Assembly: GCF_013304445.1 (NCBI RefSeq)
Contig: NZ_JAAITA010000008.1
Span: forward strand, 1 to 64,000
Reading direction: 5' to 3'
From: Blautia hansenii
GTDB taxonomy: Bacteria > Bacillota > Clostridia > Lachnospirales > Lachnospiraceae
DNA length: 64,000 bases
Under the pieces are notes generated by a model. It was given only the letters and a program-made list of their open reading frames with translations, did not search any database and was not told the origin of the DNA. The stretch's first letter is position 1; the number at the start of each line of letters is the position of its first letter. The position numbers and the translations under genes were made by a program. Shown here piece by piece: positions 8,205-15,897 of the stretch.

Positions 8205-9708
8205 CTTTTCCCAATCCCTTCCTGCATGCTTCCGGAGTCATGCCAAAATGCTCCCGGAAACTTCTGCAGAAATAGGAGTTATTGGAAAATCCCACCTCTC
8301 TGGCTATCTGAGAAATCTTCTTCGGGCTGTATTCCAGCAGTTCTCTGGCCTTGTCCATACGGTAGCCTTTGATAAACCGGTTCAGGTTCATACCTGTCTC
8401 CTGTTTAAAGATACTGCTTAAATATCCGGGAGACAGATATACCTTTTCTGCCAGCATATCAATGCTTAAATCTTCCTGATAATTCTCATAAATATAATTT
8501 TTCACCTTGGTGACTTCGCTGCGGGTTCCTTTTGTATTTTCTGCCAGAAATCCCTCCAAATCTCCCACTGCTTTCTCTGTAATATCCAGCACATCTTTTA
8601 AGTGACGGCAGCGGTAAAGACGGTCAATTTCCCGGCTTAGCTTTTTCTCATCCGGCAAATCCATCACTTCATAAATCCCCTTCACAATACTGGAAAAGAG
8701 AAATTTCACATACATTTCCGAATAGGATTTTTCCGGATGATAGACTTCCCGAAGGGTTCGAAAATGCTTCTTCAAGTGCAGCATATCTTTGTTATGAATG
8801 TCTTCCAGAATCTTTTTCAGAAGTTCTGAATCCTGCAAAGAAGAGATGTCCTGCTGCTCTTTTTCCTGTGCTTCTAAAGAGAATATATGCTTTCCGGGCT
8901 GGTAAAACTGTTCTTCCAAAAGCTGCTCCAGGCCTGCAAACACCTGAGGAAACTCCTGAAAATTCTGGATTTCTTTACTTACAGCAAAGCAGCACTGCGC
9001 TTCATAATTCTGCCAAAAAAACTGATACAGCTGCCTGCACAGCAATTCATAATCACTGGATTTTTCCCGGAAAAAGAAGAGAGATTCCCCTGCATTTAGA
9101 TTCAGATAATAAAAATTCCGATGAATTTCCGCTTTTAATTTTTCCCGAAAAATCTCTTCCTCCACCTCAAAAAAGCTGCTGGAGGTTTCTGCCAGTACCA
9201 TGTAATGATACGGCTCCCATTCTTCTGTATTCCACTGTCCCTCGCCCTCAATTTTCCCGGTATACAGATAATTCTGAAGAAAAAAACGCTGCAGATAATC
9301 CTGTTGTCTGGTCTGTATCATCTGTTCCTTTCTCTGTCCGTTAATTTCTCCCACTGCCTTTTGTATGGTTCGGGAAAATTCCCCCGGATCTACCGGTTTT
9401 AAAATATAGTCAGACACCCCGTAGCGAATGGCGCTCTGTGCATAGGAAAAATCGCTGTAGCCGCTGAACATAATCATTTTCATGGCCGGGTGTTTCTCAG
9501 ACACCTGCCGGGCCAGTTCCAGCCCACTCATATAAGGCATTTTAATATCTGTCAGAAGAATATCCGCCTTTTGTTTTTCTAAAATTCCCAGAGCCTCTCT
9601 GCCGTTGGATGCCTCCAGTATCTGAAATTCTTCTGCTTCTCTTTTCAAAAGAAATTTCATTCCGTTTCTCTCTATCTTTTCATCATCTACAATCAAAATC
9701 GTGTACAT
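8179..9708 (-). CDS. YesN-type response regulator with AraC DNA-binding domain
   Basis: Response regulator of 509 residues. The start at 9708 is chosen because MYTILIVDDEK is the usual receiver opening and GGAAGGAAAG precedes it; an in-frame start further upstream adds 18 unlikely residues. Receiver residues are D8/D9, D54 in LLTDIKMP and the lysine in YILKPVD. The C-terminal hundred residues are a complete AraC double helix-turn-helix (LSIDMLAEKVYLSPGYLSSI, and ISQIAREVGFSNNSYFCRSF). It is the partner of the kinase that follows and is the natural candidate to activate the ABC transporter promoter upstream, since that promoter lacks a good -35. Confidence 0.95.
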   Translation of the reverse strand: MYTILIVDDEKIERNGMKFLLKREAEEFQILEASNGREALGILEKQKADILLTDIKMPYMSGLELARQVSEKHPAMKMIMFSGYSDFSYAQSAIRYGVSDYILKPVDPGEFSRTIQKAVGEINGQRKEQMIQTRQQDYLQRFFLQNYLYTGKIEGEGQWNTEEWEPYHYMVLAETSSSFFEVEEEIFREKLKAEIHRNFYYLNLNAGESLFFFREKSSDYELLCRQLYQFFWQNYEAQCCFAVSKEIQNFQEFPQVFAGLEQLLEEQFYQPGKHIFSLEAQEKEQQDISSLQDSELLKKILEDIHNKDMLHLKKHFRTLREVYHPEKSYSEMYVKFLFSSIVKGIYEVMDLPDEKKLSREIDRLYRCRHLKDVLDITEKAVGDLEGFLAENTKGTRSEVTKVKNYIYENYQEDLSIDMLAEKVYLSPGYLSSIFKQETGMNLNRFIKGYRMDKARELLEYSPKKISQIAREVGFSNNSYFCRSFREHFGMTPEACRKGLGKDEEAAAEI

Positions 9709-9745
9709 GGTTCTTTCCTTCCTTTTCTTTTCGCTAACGGAAAAT

Positions 9746-9787
9746 ACAGACAGAACCGACACAGAAAGTTGCGTCAGTCCTGTCTGT
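9746..9787 (-). terminator. Imperfect hairpin between transporter and two-component genes
   Basis: ACAGACAG (9746-9753) pairs with CTGTCTGT (9780-9787), and inside it ACCGAC (9755-9760) pairs with GTCAGT (9773-9778). On the minus strand it is followed only by ATTTTC, so as a terminator it is weak. It may attenuate transcription or set a processing point so that the transporter message exceeds the regulator message. Confidence 0.5.
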
Positions 9788-9822
9788 TTTATTGTAACAT
9801 GATTTCCATTTCTGTCAACGCG

Positions 9823-10665
9823 TCAGCCCTTTACGGCTCCTGCCACCACACCCTCAATAATGTATCTCTGACAGAACAGATAAAATACAATAATCGGGAT
9901 AATGGAGAGTACCAGCACGCCCATCATAGCTCCCATATCAATAGAACCGTATCCGCCTTTTAAGTACTGAATGGCAATGGAAATGGTCTTATATTTCTTC
10001 GTATCCAGTACCAGCACCGGCAGCAGATAATCGTTCCAAATCCACATGGCATCCAGAATGGCTATGGTAATGCAGGTTGGCTTCATCACCGGAAGCACGA
10101 CCCTGAAAAAGCATTGCAGAGGCGTACAGCCGTCAATCATACTGGCTTCTTCAATTTCCAGGGGAATGGACTTCACAAATCCCGTAAACATAAAGACAGC
10201 CAGCCCGGCTCCAAAGCCCAGATAAATCATCACCAGCCCCCAGGGATTGTCTAGTTTCAGCATATTGGCGATTTTGGACAACGTATACATTTCCATCTGG
10301 AAAGGCACAACCATGGCAAAAAGGCACAGCGTATAAATGATTTTTGTCCCCCGTGTCTTCACCCGACTGATATACCAGGCACACATGGAGCAGCACAGAA
10401 TAATCAGCGCCACAGAACACACCGTAATGAGCACAGTCCAGCCAAAGGCCGGCAGAAATCCTGTTTTTTCCAGTCCTCTTACGTAGTTTTCCAGCCCCAC
10501 AAACATCCTATCTCTGGGAATCCGGAAAGGATACCGACTGATATAGGCTTTTTTCTTAAAGGAGTTTATCACAACCAGCACAATGGGATACAGATACAAA
10601 ACACTGACAATGGAGAAAAACAGGGTAAGAATCCAGCCATGTTTCGCTTTTCTTGCATGGTTCAT
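9823..10665 (-). CDS. Carbohydrate ABC transporter permease (MalG type)
   Basis: Inner-membrane permease of 280 residues with six predicted helices. The coupling-helix EAA motif is EIEEASMIDGCTPLQCFFRV (about residues 178-197). It belongs to the MalG branch of CUT1 sugar importers. It overlaps the MalF-type gene by a single base (TAATG), so the two are translated together as a heterodimer. No ATPase gene lies nearby; CUT1 systems in Clostridia commonly share an MsmK-type ATPase encoded elsewhere. Confidence 0.95.
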   Translation of the reverse strand: MNHARKAKHGWILTLFFSIVSVLYLYPIVLVVINSFKKKAYISRYPFRIPRDRMFVGLENYVRGLEKTGFLPAFGWTVLITVCSVALIILCCSMCAWYISRVKTRGTKIIYTLCLFAMVVPFQMEMYTLSKIANMLKLDNPWGLVMIYLGFGAGLAVFMFTGFVKSIPLEIEEASMIDGCTPLQCFFRVVLPVMKPTCITIAILDAMWIWNDYLLPVLVLDTKKYKTISIAIQYLKGGYGSIDMGAMMGVLVLSIIPIIVFYLFCQRYIIEGVVAGAVKG

Positions 10666-11507
10666 TACTGCTGCACCTCCTTTTTCCGGCTGATTCTGTT
10701 CTGTACCAGCGCAATGACGGCAACCAGTACAAAGAATACAACGGCCTTGGCCTGACCCACGCCTTCATAGCCTGTTCTGCCATAGAAAGTTCTGTAAATA
10801 TTCAGAGCCAGCAGTTCCGACATATTGGAAGGCGCGCCGTTGGTCAGCGCCAGGTTCTGATCAAAAAGCTTAAAGCCATTGGTCAGCGTCAGAAAGGTAC
10901 AAATTGTTACAGAAGGCATGACCATGGGAATGGTTACATGGCGCAGAAGCTGTCTCTTGTTTGCCCCGTCGATTTTTGCCGCTTCTATGAGTTCTCCGGG
11001 AATATTCTGAATGCCCGAAATGTAAATAATCATCATATAGCCCACCTGCTGCCAGCACACCAGAATCACCAGACCCCAGAATCCATACACGGAAGAATAG
11101 GTCAAGGTCTTTCCATACTGTGCCAGAATACCGTTTAGCAAAAGCTGCCAGATATAGCCCAGGATAATGCCGCCAATAAGGTTTGGCATGAAAAATACGG
11201 TACGGAACAGGTTGGTTCCCCGAATCCCCTTCGTAAGCAGCATGGCCACAGTAAAGGCCAGTACATTAATGAGAATCACGGATACAACGGTAAACAGTAC
11301 CGTGTACCACAGTGCATGTATAAATTCTTTATCATTGCATATTTTCAGGTAATTGCTGATACCCACCCATCTGGCGTCTGTGACTGTGGTAAACTTGCAG
11401 AAGGAAAGATAAATTCCCAGTGCAAAGGGTGCCACAAATCCCAGAACAAAGGCCAGCATGGTAGGCAGTACAAAAACCGGAAAATATTTTTTAATGGTTT
11501 TTTCCAC
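10665..11507 (-). CDS. Carbohydrate ABC transporter permease (MalF type)
   Basis: Permease of 280 residues with six predicted helices. Its EAA motif is ELIEAAKIDGANKRQLLRHV at about residues 180-199. It pairs with the downstream MalG-type permease and receives substrate from the lipoprotein encoded 29 bases upstream. The substrate is not identifiable from sequence, but the family imports mono- and oligosaccharides. Confidence 0.95.
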   Translation of the reverse strand: MEKTIKKYFPVFVLPTMLAFVLGFVAPFALGIYLSFCKFTTVTDARWVGISNYLKICNDKEFIHALWYTVLFTVVSVILINVLAFTVAMLLTKGIRGTNLFRTVFFMPNLIGGIILGYIWQLLLNGILAQYGKTLTYSSVYGFWGLVILVCWQQVGYMMIIYISGIQNIPGELIEAAKIDGANKRQLLRHVTIPMVMPSVTICTFLTLTNGFKLFDQNLALTNGAPSNMSELLALNIYRTFYGRTGYEGVGQAKAVVFFVLVAVIALVQNRISRKKEVQQ

Positions 11508-11536
11508 GATTTCTTCCCCCTTTTTCTAAGAAGGGC

Positions 11537-12919
11537 TTATTCTGCATGGGCTGCAGCGTATTCAGAAGCCCAGCCGTCTACAAAGGCCGTCCGAACTGCG
11601 TCCCAGTCACCGGTTCCCTGTGCGTATTCCAGCATAGCGGAGCCCACTTTGTTTTTCCATTCTTCAGAAGGCATAGTGGTAAAGTTCCAGCTTACCGGAG
11701 TTTTGCCTGCTTTCGTGTATTCATCGTTGGCTTTTACCAGAGGATTTTCCGGCAGATATTCATCAAAAGTAGTAAACGGTGTGATGAATCCCATTTCGTT
11801 TGCCAGCATGTCTCTTCCTTCATCGCTTTCCACAACCCAGGTCAGGAAGTCCAGAGTAGCCTGAATATCTTCTTCGGACGCTTTTTTATTTACACACCAG
11901 TAGTTTTCAGAACCGGTGCAAAGTCCCTGATTTTCCTCACCTTCGGCACCGATGTAGATGGGCAGCATACCCATGTCTTCGTCTGCCACCTCCATATCTT
12001 TGATATCGTTGTAAGCCCAGGTTCCGTTCTGATAGAATACAGCTTCCCCAAGAGCAAATTCGGAAGAGGCGTCCTCACCTGTTTTAGAGGAAATCATAGA
12101 CGGTTCACAGGTGGAATCTTTCAGATACATATCCCAGACATTTTTGAAATTGTCCAGATAGGTTCCCTTTATTGCTTCTGATGAGGTCACGCCTTCGTCC
12201 TTGTATTCATAGTATACCGGCAGATTTGCCAGATGCGTTTTGAATCTCCAGTCAGAGGAAGAATCCATACCTGCGGAGGTAAAGGCTCCCATAACTCCTA
12301 AATCCTCTTTATGCTTCTGAATACCATCTGCTACTTTTTTCAAGGCGTCGAAACTATTTAGTTCCTCTATGGATTTGATTTCTGCATCCGGCAGTTCAAA
12401 ATATTTTTTTAACAGTGCCTTGTTGTAAATAATGCCATACGTTTCAATGACATAGGCAATACCCTGTACTGCGTCTCCGTCTTTCAATACATAGTCATCA
12501 CTGCTGACGTCTTTGTAAATCTGGGAATCGGATAGGTCATAGCAGTAGTCTTTCCAGGAAGCCAGCCCCACCGGACCGTTTACCTGAAACAGAGTCGGGG
12601 GCTCGTCCTTTGCCATTTCGGACTTCAAGGTAGACTCGTAGGTTCCGGAAGCGGCTGTCTGGACTTCCACGTCCACCCCTGTCTCATCTGTATACTGCTC
12701 CGCCAGTTCTGTCCACTGGTCTGCCTGTTCCGGTTTAAAGTTCAGATAATACACCTTACCGTCTCCGCCCTTTTTCGCTGTATTGTTGTCTTTTTCCGAA
12801 GACTTGTCCTCGCTTTTGGTTTCGGAGCTCTGGTCTGTGCCGCTTCCTCCGCAGCCGGCCAGCATGGATGTCATCATAGCAGCTGTCAGCAGCATTGCAA
12901 ATACTTTTTTAAATTTCAT
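11537..12919 (-). CDS. Sugar ABC transporter substrate-binding lipoprotein
   Basis: A 460-residue family 1 binding protein. The signal peptide ends in a clear lipobox, MLAGC with C23 as the lipidated cysteine, followed by a Ser/Glu/Lys-rich linker to about residue 50. It captures substrate for the two permeases downstream. The ATG has a GGGAGG ribosome-binding site. A perfect TATAAT on the minus strand (12964-12969) lies about 45 bases upstream, but the -35 region is poor, which fits activation by the YesN regulator encoded in the same cluster. Confidence 0.95.
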   Translation of the reverse strand: MKFKKVFAMLLTAAMMTSMLAGCGGSGTDQSSETKSEDKSSEKDNNTAKKGGDGKVYYLNFKPEQADQWTELAEQYTDETGVDVEVQTAASGTYESTLKSEMAKDEPPTLFQVNGPVGLASWKDYCYDLSDSQIYKDVSSDDYVLKDGDAVQGIAYVIETYGIIYNKALLKKYFELPDAEIKSIEELNSFDALKKVADGIQKHKEDLGVMGAFTSAGMDSSSDWRFKTHLANLPVYYEYKDEGVTSSEAIKGTYLDNFKNVWDMYLKDSTCEPSMISSKTGEDASSEFALGEAVFYQNGTWAYNDIKDMEVADEDMGMLPIYIGAEGEENQGLCTGSENYWCVNKKASEEDIQATLDFLTWVVESDEGRDMLANEMGFITPFTTFDEYLPENPLVKANDEYTKAGKTPVSWNFTTMPSEEWKNKVGSAMLEYAQGTGDWDAVRTAFVDGWASEYAAAHAE

Positions 12920-12994
12920 ATGTTTTACCTCCCTTATTGTAAAGCTCTCTTTTGTTTGTCTATATTATATCTATTCCTCTTTTCAAAAAATATG

Positions 12995-13040
12995 ATAAAA
13001 AACCCGGAAACATGTTCAATTTCCATGTTTTCGGGTTTTT
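12995..13040 (-). terminator. Terminator after the DeoR-type regulator
   Basis: AACCCGGAAACATG (13001-13014) pairs with CATGTTTTCGGGTT (13024-13037) with one mismatch around a short AT-rich loop. T-rich tracts occur on both sides, so it can work in either direction. It isolates the fructose regulator from the transporter operon downstream. Confidence 0.88.
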
Positions 13041-13066
13041 GTGTTTTCTTTTATTGGAAGAACTGC

Positions 13067-13810
13067 TTATACAATAATCAGATTCTGATAATTTGCATAG
13101 GTTTCGTCCGGCATACAGTCTGTAATAATCTGAGCTGCATGGAACTCACCGAAGCTCACCGGGCTGACTTGGTGAAATTTCCTGCTGTCACACAGCACAT
13201 AAGGCCGCTGGGTGTGTTTCATGGCACACTCTTTTATCATGGCCTCATTGATGTCCGGGGTCGTAAATCCGGCCATGGGATTGACTCCATTGGCGCCCCA
13301 GAAGCCTTTTGTAAAATTGTATTTTTTCAGATTGACATAGGCTTCATTTCCCACAATCGCCTCCGTGGCTGCTTTTAATTCTCCGCCGATTAATATCACC
13401 CGGAAGCCGTTCTCTGCCAGCATCAGCGCATGGGAAACAGCATTTGTAACAAACATGGCCGTGCGTTCCGTCAAATAGGGAATCATGTAGCCCGTGGTGG
13501 TTCCCGCATCCAGATAGATAAAATCATCCGGCTCAATCAAAGATGCCGCATAGCGGGCAATCCGCAGCTTTTCTTCTCTGCTCTGCTCTTTTCTGAGAGC
13601 CACTTCCTCTTCCCTGGTGTTGATTCTGGATTCTGTCTGCACCGCACCGCCGAAAACTTTAATCAGAGCTCCCTTTTTATGGAGTACATTCAAGTCTCTG
13701 CGAATCGTGGATTCCGATGCCCCAAAGACATCTTTTAATTCCTGTACGGTCACACTGCCTTTCTGCTCCAACATCCGCAGTATTTCTTCCTGTCTTGTTT
13801 CTGTCAGCAT
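13067..13810 (-). CDS. fruR: DeoR/GlpR family transcription regulator, probable fructose repressor
   Basis: A 247-residue DeoR-family protein. The N-terminal winged helix-turn-helix (residues 1-57) contains VTVQELKDVFGASESTIRRD, the DeoR signature. The C-terminal sugar-phosphate sensor has DAGTTTGYMIPYL at about residues 100-112. These proteins normally sense a sugar phosphate made by the operon they control. It lies directly downstream of fruK-fruA-ptsH-ptsI but has its own promoter (13884-13912) and its own terminator. Its assignment as FruR rests on context and on the paired operator-like boxes at fruK. Confidence 0.85.
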   Translation of the reverse strand: MLTETRQEEILRMLEQKGSVTVQELKDVFGASESTIRRDLNVLHKKGALIKVFGGAVQTESRINTREEEVALRKEQSREEKLRIARYAASLIEPDDFIYLDAGTTTGYMIPYLTERTAMFVTNAVSHALMLAENGFRVILIGGELKAATEAIVGNEAYVNLKKYNFTKGFWGANGVNPMAGFTTPDINEAMIKECAMKHTQRPYVLCDSRKFHQVSPVSFGEFHAAQIITDCMPDETYANYQNLIIV

Positions 13811-13883
13811 TTTCTTTTCCCTCTGGAATTTCCATTCCTTCCTTTCCCCATCCTGCTAAAAGCATTGCTGCCCCTTTCCCTAT

Positions 13884-13912
13884 ATTCTACACAGAAAAAG
13901 GGATTGGGGCAA
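13884..13912 (-). promoter_or_regulatory. Promoter of the DeoR-type regulator
   Basis: Minus strand TTGCCC (13912-13907), 17 bases, TAGAAT (13889-13884). It lies about 75 bases before the regulator ATG and shows the gene can be expressed apart from the pts operon. No copy of the fruK operator-like box is present here. Confidence 0.7.
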
Positions 13913-13922
13913 CCGATATATT

Positions 13923-15581
13923 TTATAAAAATGTTTGTAAAAGCTTTTCTCTGTCTTCTTCCACTCTGGTTTCTCTGATAATCTTTCTAAGGGGCAGAAC
14001 CTTGCCCGGAGATACGGACAGTTCATCTACACCCATAGCCAGAAACAGACGGGTAAGTTCTGTATCGCCGCCCAGTTCACCGCAGATACCGCACCAGATG
14101 TTTTCCTTGTGCGCATTCTGCACCGTCTGGTAAATCATGCGGAGCACAGCCGTATGGTGCGCGTCATAAAAGCTGTCCAGTTCTTCATTCTGGCGGTCAA
14201 TAGCCAGCAGATACTGGGTCAAATCATTGGTTCCGATACTGAAGAAGTCCACTTCCTTTGCCAGCAAATCGCTGATAATGGCCGCTGCAGGAGTTTCTAT
14301 CATGATTCCCTGCTCGATTTCTCCAAAGGCCAGATTTTCCTGCTGCAATTCTCTTTTGACTTCTTCCACGATTTCTTTGATTCTGCGGACTTCCGCTACA
14401 GAGGTAATCATGGGATACATCACAGCCAGTCTGCCGTATGCGCTTGCCCGGAAAATAGCCCGCAGCTGGGTTTTGAAAATCTCCGGTCTGGTCAGGCAGA
14501 TACGGATAGCCCGCAGTCCCATGGCTGGATTTTCTTCTTTCGCAAGCTGGAAGTAATCCGCCTGTTTGTCTGCCCCGATATCCAGGGTACGAATAATCAC
14601 TCTCTTGCCTGCCATGGTCTCGGCAACCGTCTTGTAAATCTTAAACTGTTCTTCCTCTGTAGGGTAGGTATCGCTTTCCAGATAGATAAATTCACTTCTG
14701 AAAAGTCCGATTCCCTCTGCGTCATTTTGCAGCACCATAGCCAGATCCCGGCTGTTTCCGATATTTGCATAAGTCAGCACCTTCTGGTTATCCAGCGTAA
14801 CGCTTTCCTTTCCCTTCAGGGTCAGAAGAAGTTCTCTTTTTTCCTTTTCCTCTGCCAGTTTGCCTTCCATAAGTTTCATGGTTTCTTCATCCGGCTCCAC
14901 ATAGATACAGCCCTGATTGCCGTCTACCACCGCCATTTTTCCGTCTATGGTGTCATCCAGGGGCAAATCTGTACCGATAAGTGCCGGAATACTCATGGTT
15001 CTGGCCAGAATAGCGGTATGAGAATTTACAGAGCCATGTACGGTAACAAAGGACAGCACCTTGTCCTTATCCAGCTGTACCGTCTGGCTGGGAGCCAGGT
15101 CGTCTGCCACAATAATCACCGGCTCCTCTGTCAGAATTTTACTCTTGTCCTCTCCCTTTAAGGCAGCCAGGACACGTTCGGAAATGTCTTTTACGTCTGC
15201 GGCTCTTTCCCGCATATAATCGTCATCCATAGCGGCAAACATAGCAGAAAAGTTATCGCTGGTAGCCGCCACTGCATACTCCGCATTGACCTCCTGGGTA
15301 CGGATAATATTCTCAATGGATTCCAGATAATCCTCGTCCTCCAGCATCATCTGATGAATTTCAAAAATTGCCGCATTGGCTTCCCCTACTTCGGTGAGCG
15401 CCTTCTCATACAGTCCCTGAAGCTGCTCTATGGCCGTTTCACGGGCCTTGTGAAAACGTTGGATTTCTCCCTCTACGTCCATGATTTTGCTGCGCTTTAC
15501 CTGTTGCTCATCTTTTTTGTAAACGCAGATTTTTCCTATGGCAATGCCGTTAAATACACTTTTTCCCTTGTATGTTTTCAT
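13923..15581 (-). CDS. ptsI: PTS Enzyme I (phosphoenolpyruvate-protein phosphotransferase)
   Basis: General cytoplasmic PTS enzyme that takes phosphate from phosphoenolpyruvate and passes it to HPr. At 552 residues it is slightly shorter than the usual 570. The phosphohistidine is H188 in GSVNSHTAIL. The PEP-binding barrel carries GIGLFRSEFIYL and the late FFSIGTNDLTQYLLA motif. It ends the fruK-fruA-ptsH-ptsI operon, 23 bases after ptsH. Having the general PTS proteins inside the fructose operon implies their synthesis rises with fructose. Confidence 0.97.
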   Translation of the reverse strand: MKTYKGKSVFNGIAIGKICVYKKDEQQVKRSKIMDVEGEIQRFHKARETAIEQLQGLYEKALTEVGEANAAIFEIHQMMLEDEDYLESIENIIRTQEVNAEYAVAATSDNFSAMFAAMDDDYMRERAADVKDISERVLAALKGEDKSKILTEEPVIIVADDLAPSQTVQLDKDKVLSFVTVHGSVNSHTAILARTMSIPALIGTDLPLDDTIDGKMAVVDGNQGCIYVEPDEETMKLMEGKLAEEKEKRELLLTLKGKESVTLDNQKVLTYANIGNSRDLAMVLQNDAEGIGLFRSEFIYLESDTYPTEEEQFKIYKTVAETMAGKRVIIRTLDIGADKQADYFQLAKEENPAMGLRAIRICLTRPEIFKTQLRAIFRASAYGRLAVMYPMITSVAEVRRIKEIVEEVKRELQQENLAFGEIEQGIMIETPAAAIISDLLAKEVDFFSIGTNDLTQYLLAIDRQNEELDSFYDAHHTAVLRMIYQTVQNAHKENIWCGICGELGGDTELTRLFLAMGVDELSVSPGKVLPLRKIIRETRVEEDREKLLQTFL

Positions 15582-15604
15582 GATTTTTCAGCCGCCCTCT
15601 GCTC

Positions 15605-15862
15605 TTATAAATTCTCTTTCAGGAAAGTTTCCAGTGCTGCTGCAGCAGCTTCTTCGTCTTCACCTTCCACATCAATTGTCACTTCTTCACCCTGTTTTAC
15701 GCCAAGTCCCATAAGGCCGAAAATCTTCTTAGCGTCTACGGTTTTGCCGCCCTTTGTGATTTTTACAGAAGAAGCAAAGCCTTTTGCTGCTTTTACAAAG
15801 TCTCCTGCCGGACGTGCGTGGATTCCTTCTGCGTCTGTGATTACATACTGAAATGATTTCAT
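15605..15862 (-). CDS. ptsH: HPr phosphocarrier protein with Lys at the regulatory Ser46 position
   Basis: Phosphocarrier between Enzyme I and the EIIA domains. It has 85 residues and the phosphohistidine H15 in GIHARPAG, with R17 and P18 intact, so the catalytic role is supported. In Firmicutes HPr, Ser46 (KSIMGLM) is phosphorylated by HPr kinase to control catabolite repression. Here the codons read DAKKIFGLM, placing lysine at 46, so this HPr should not be a substrate for HPr kinase. A second HPr-like gene at 27967-28254 keeps the serine. Good AGGAGG ribosome-binding site. Confidence 0.96.
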   Translation of the reverse strand: MKSFQYVITDAEGIHARPAGDFVKAAKGFASSVKITKGGKTVDAKKIFGLMGLGVKQGEEVTIDVEGEDEEAAAAALETFLKENL

Positions 15863-15897
15863 AATTTTTTCCTCCTGAATGTACTTTTATATTTGTT

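Noticed and set aside
13923-13960. A terminator directly after ptsI
   Set aside because: No stable stem with a T-tract was found between ptsI and the DeoR-type gene, so read-through is possible despite the separate promoter.
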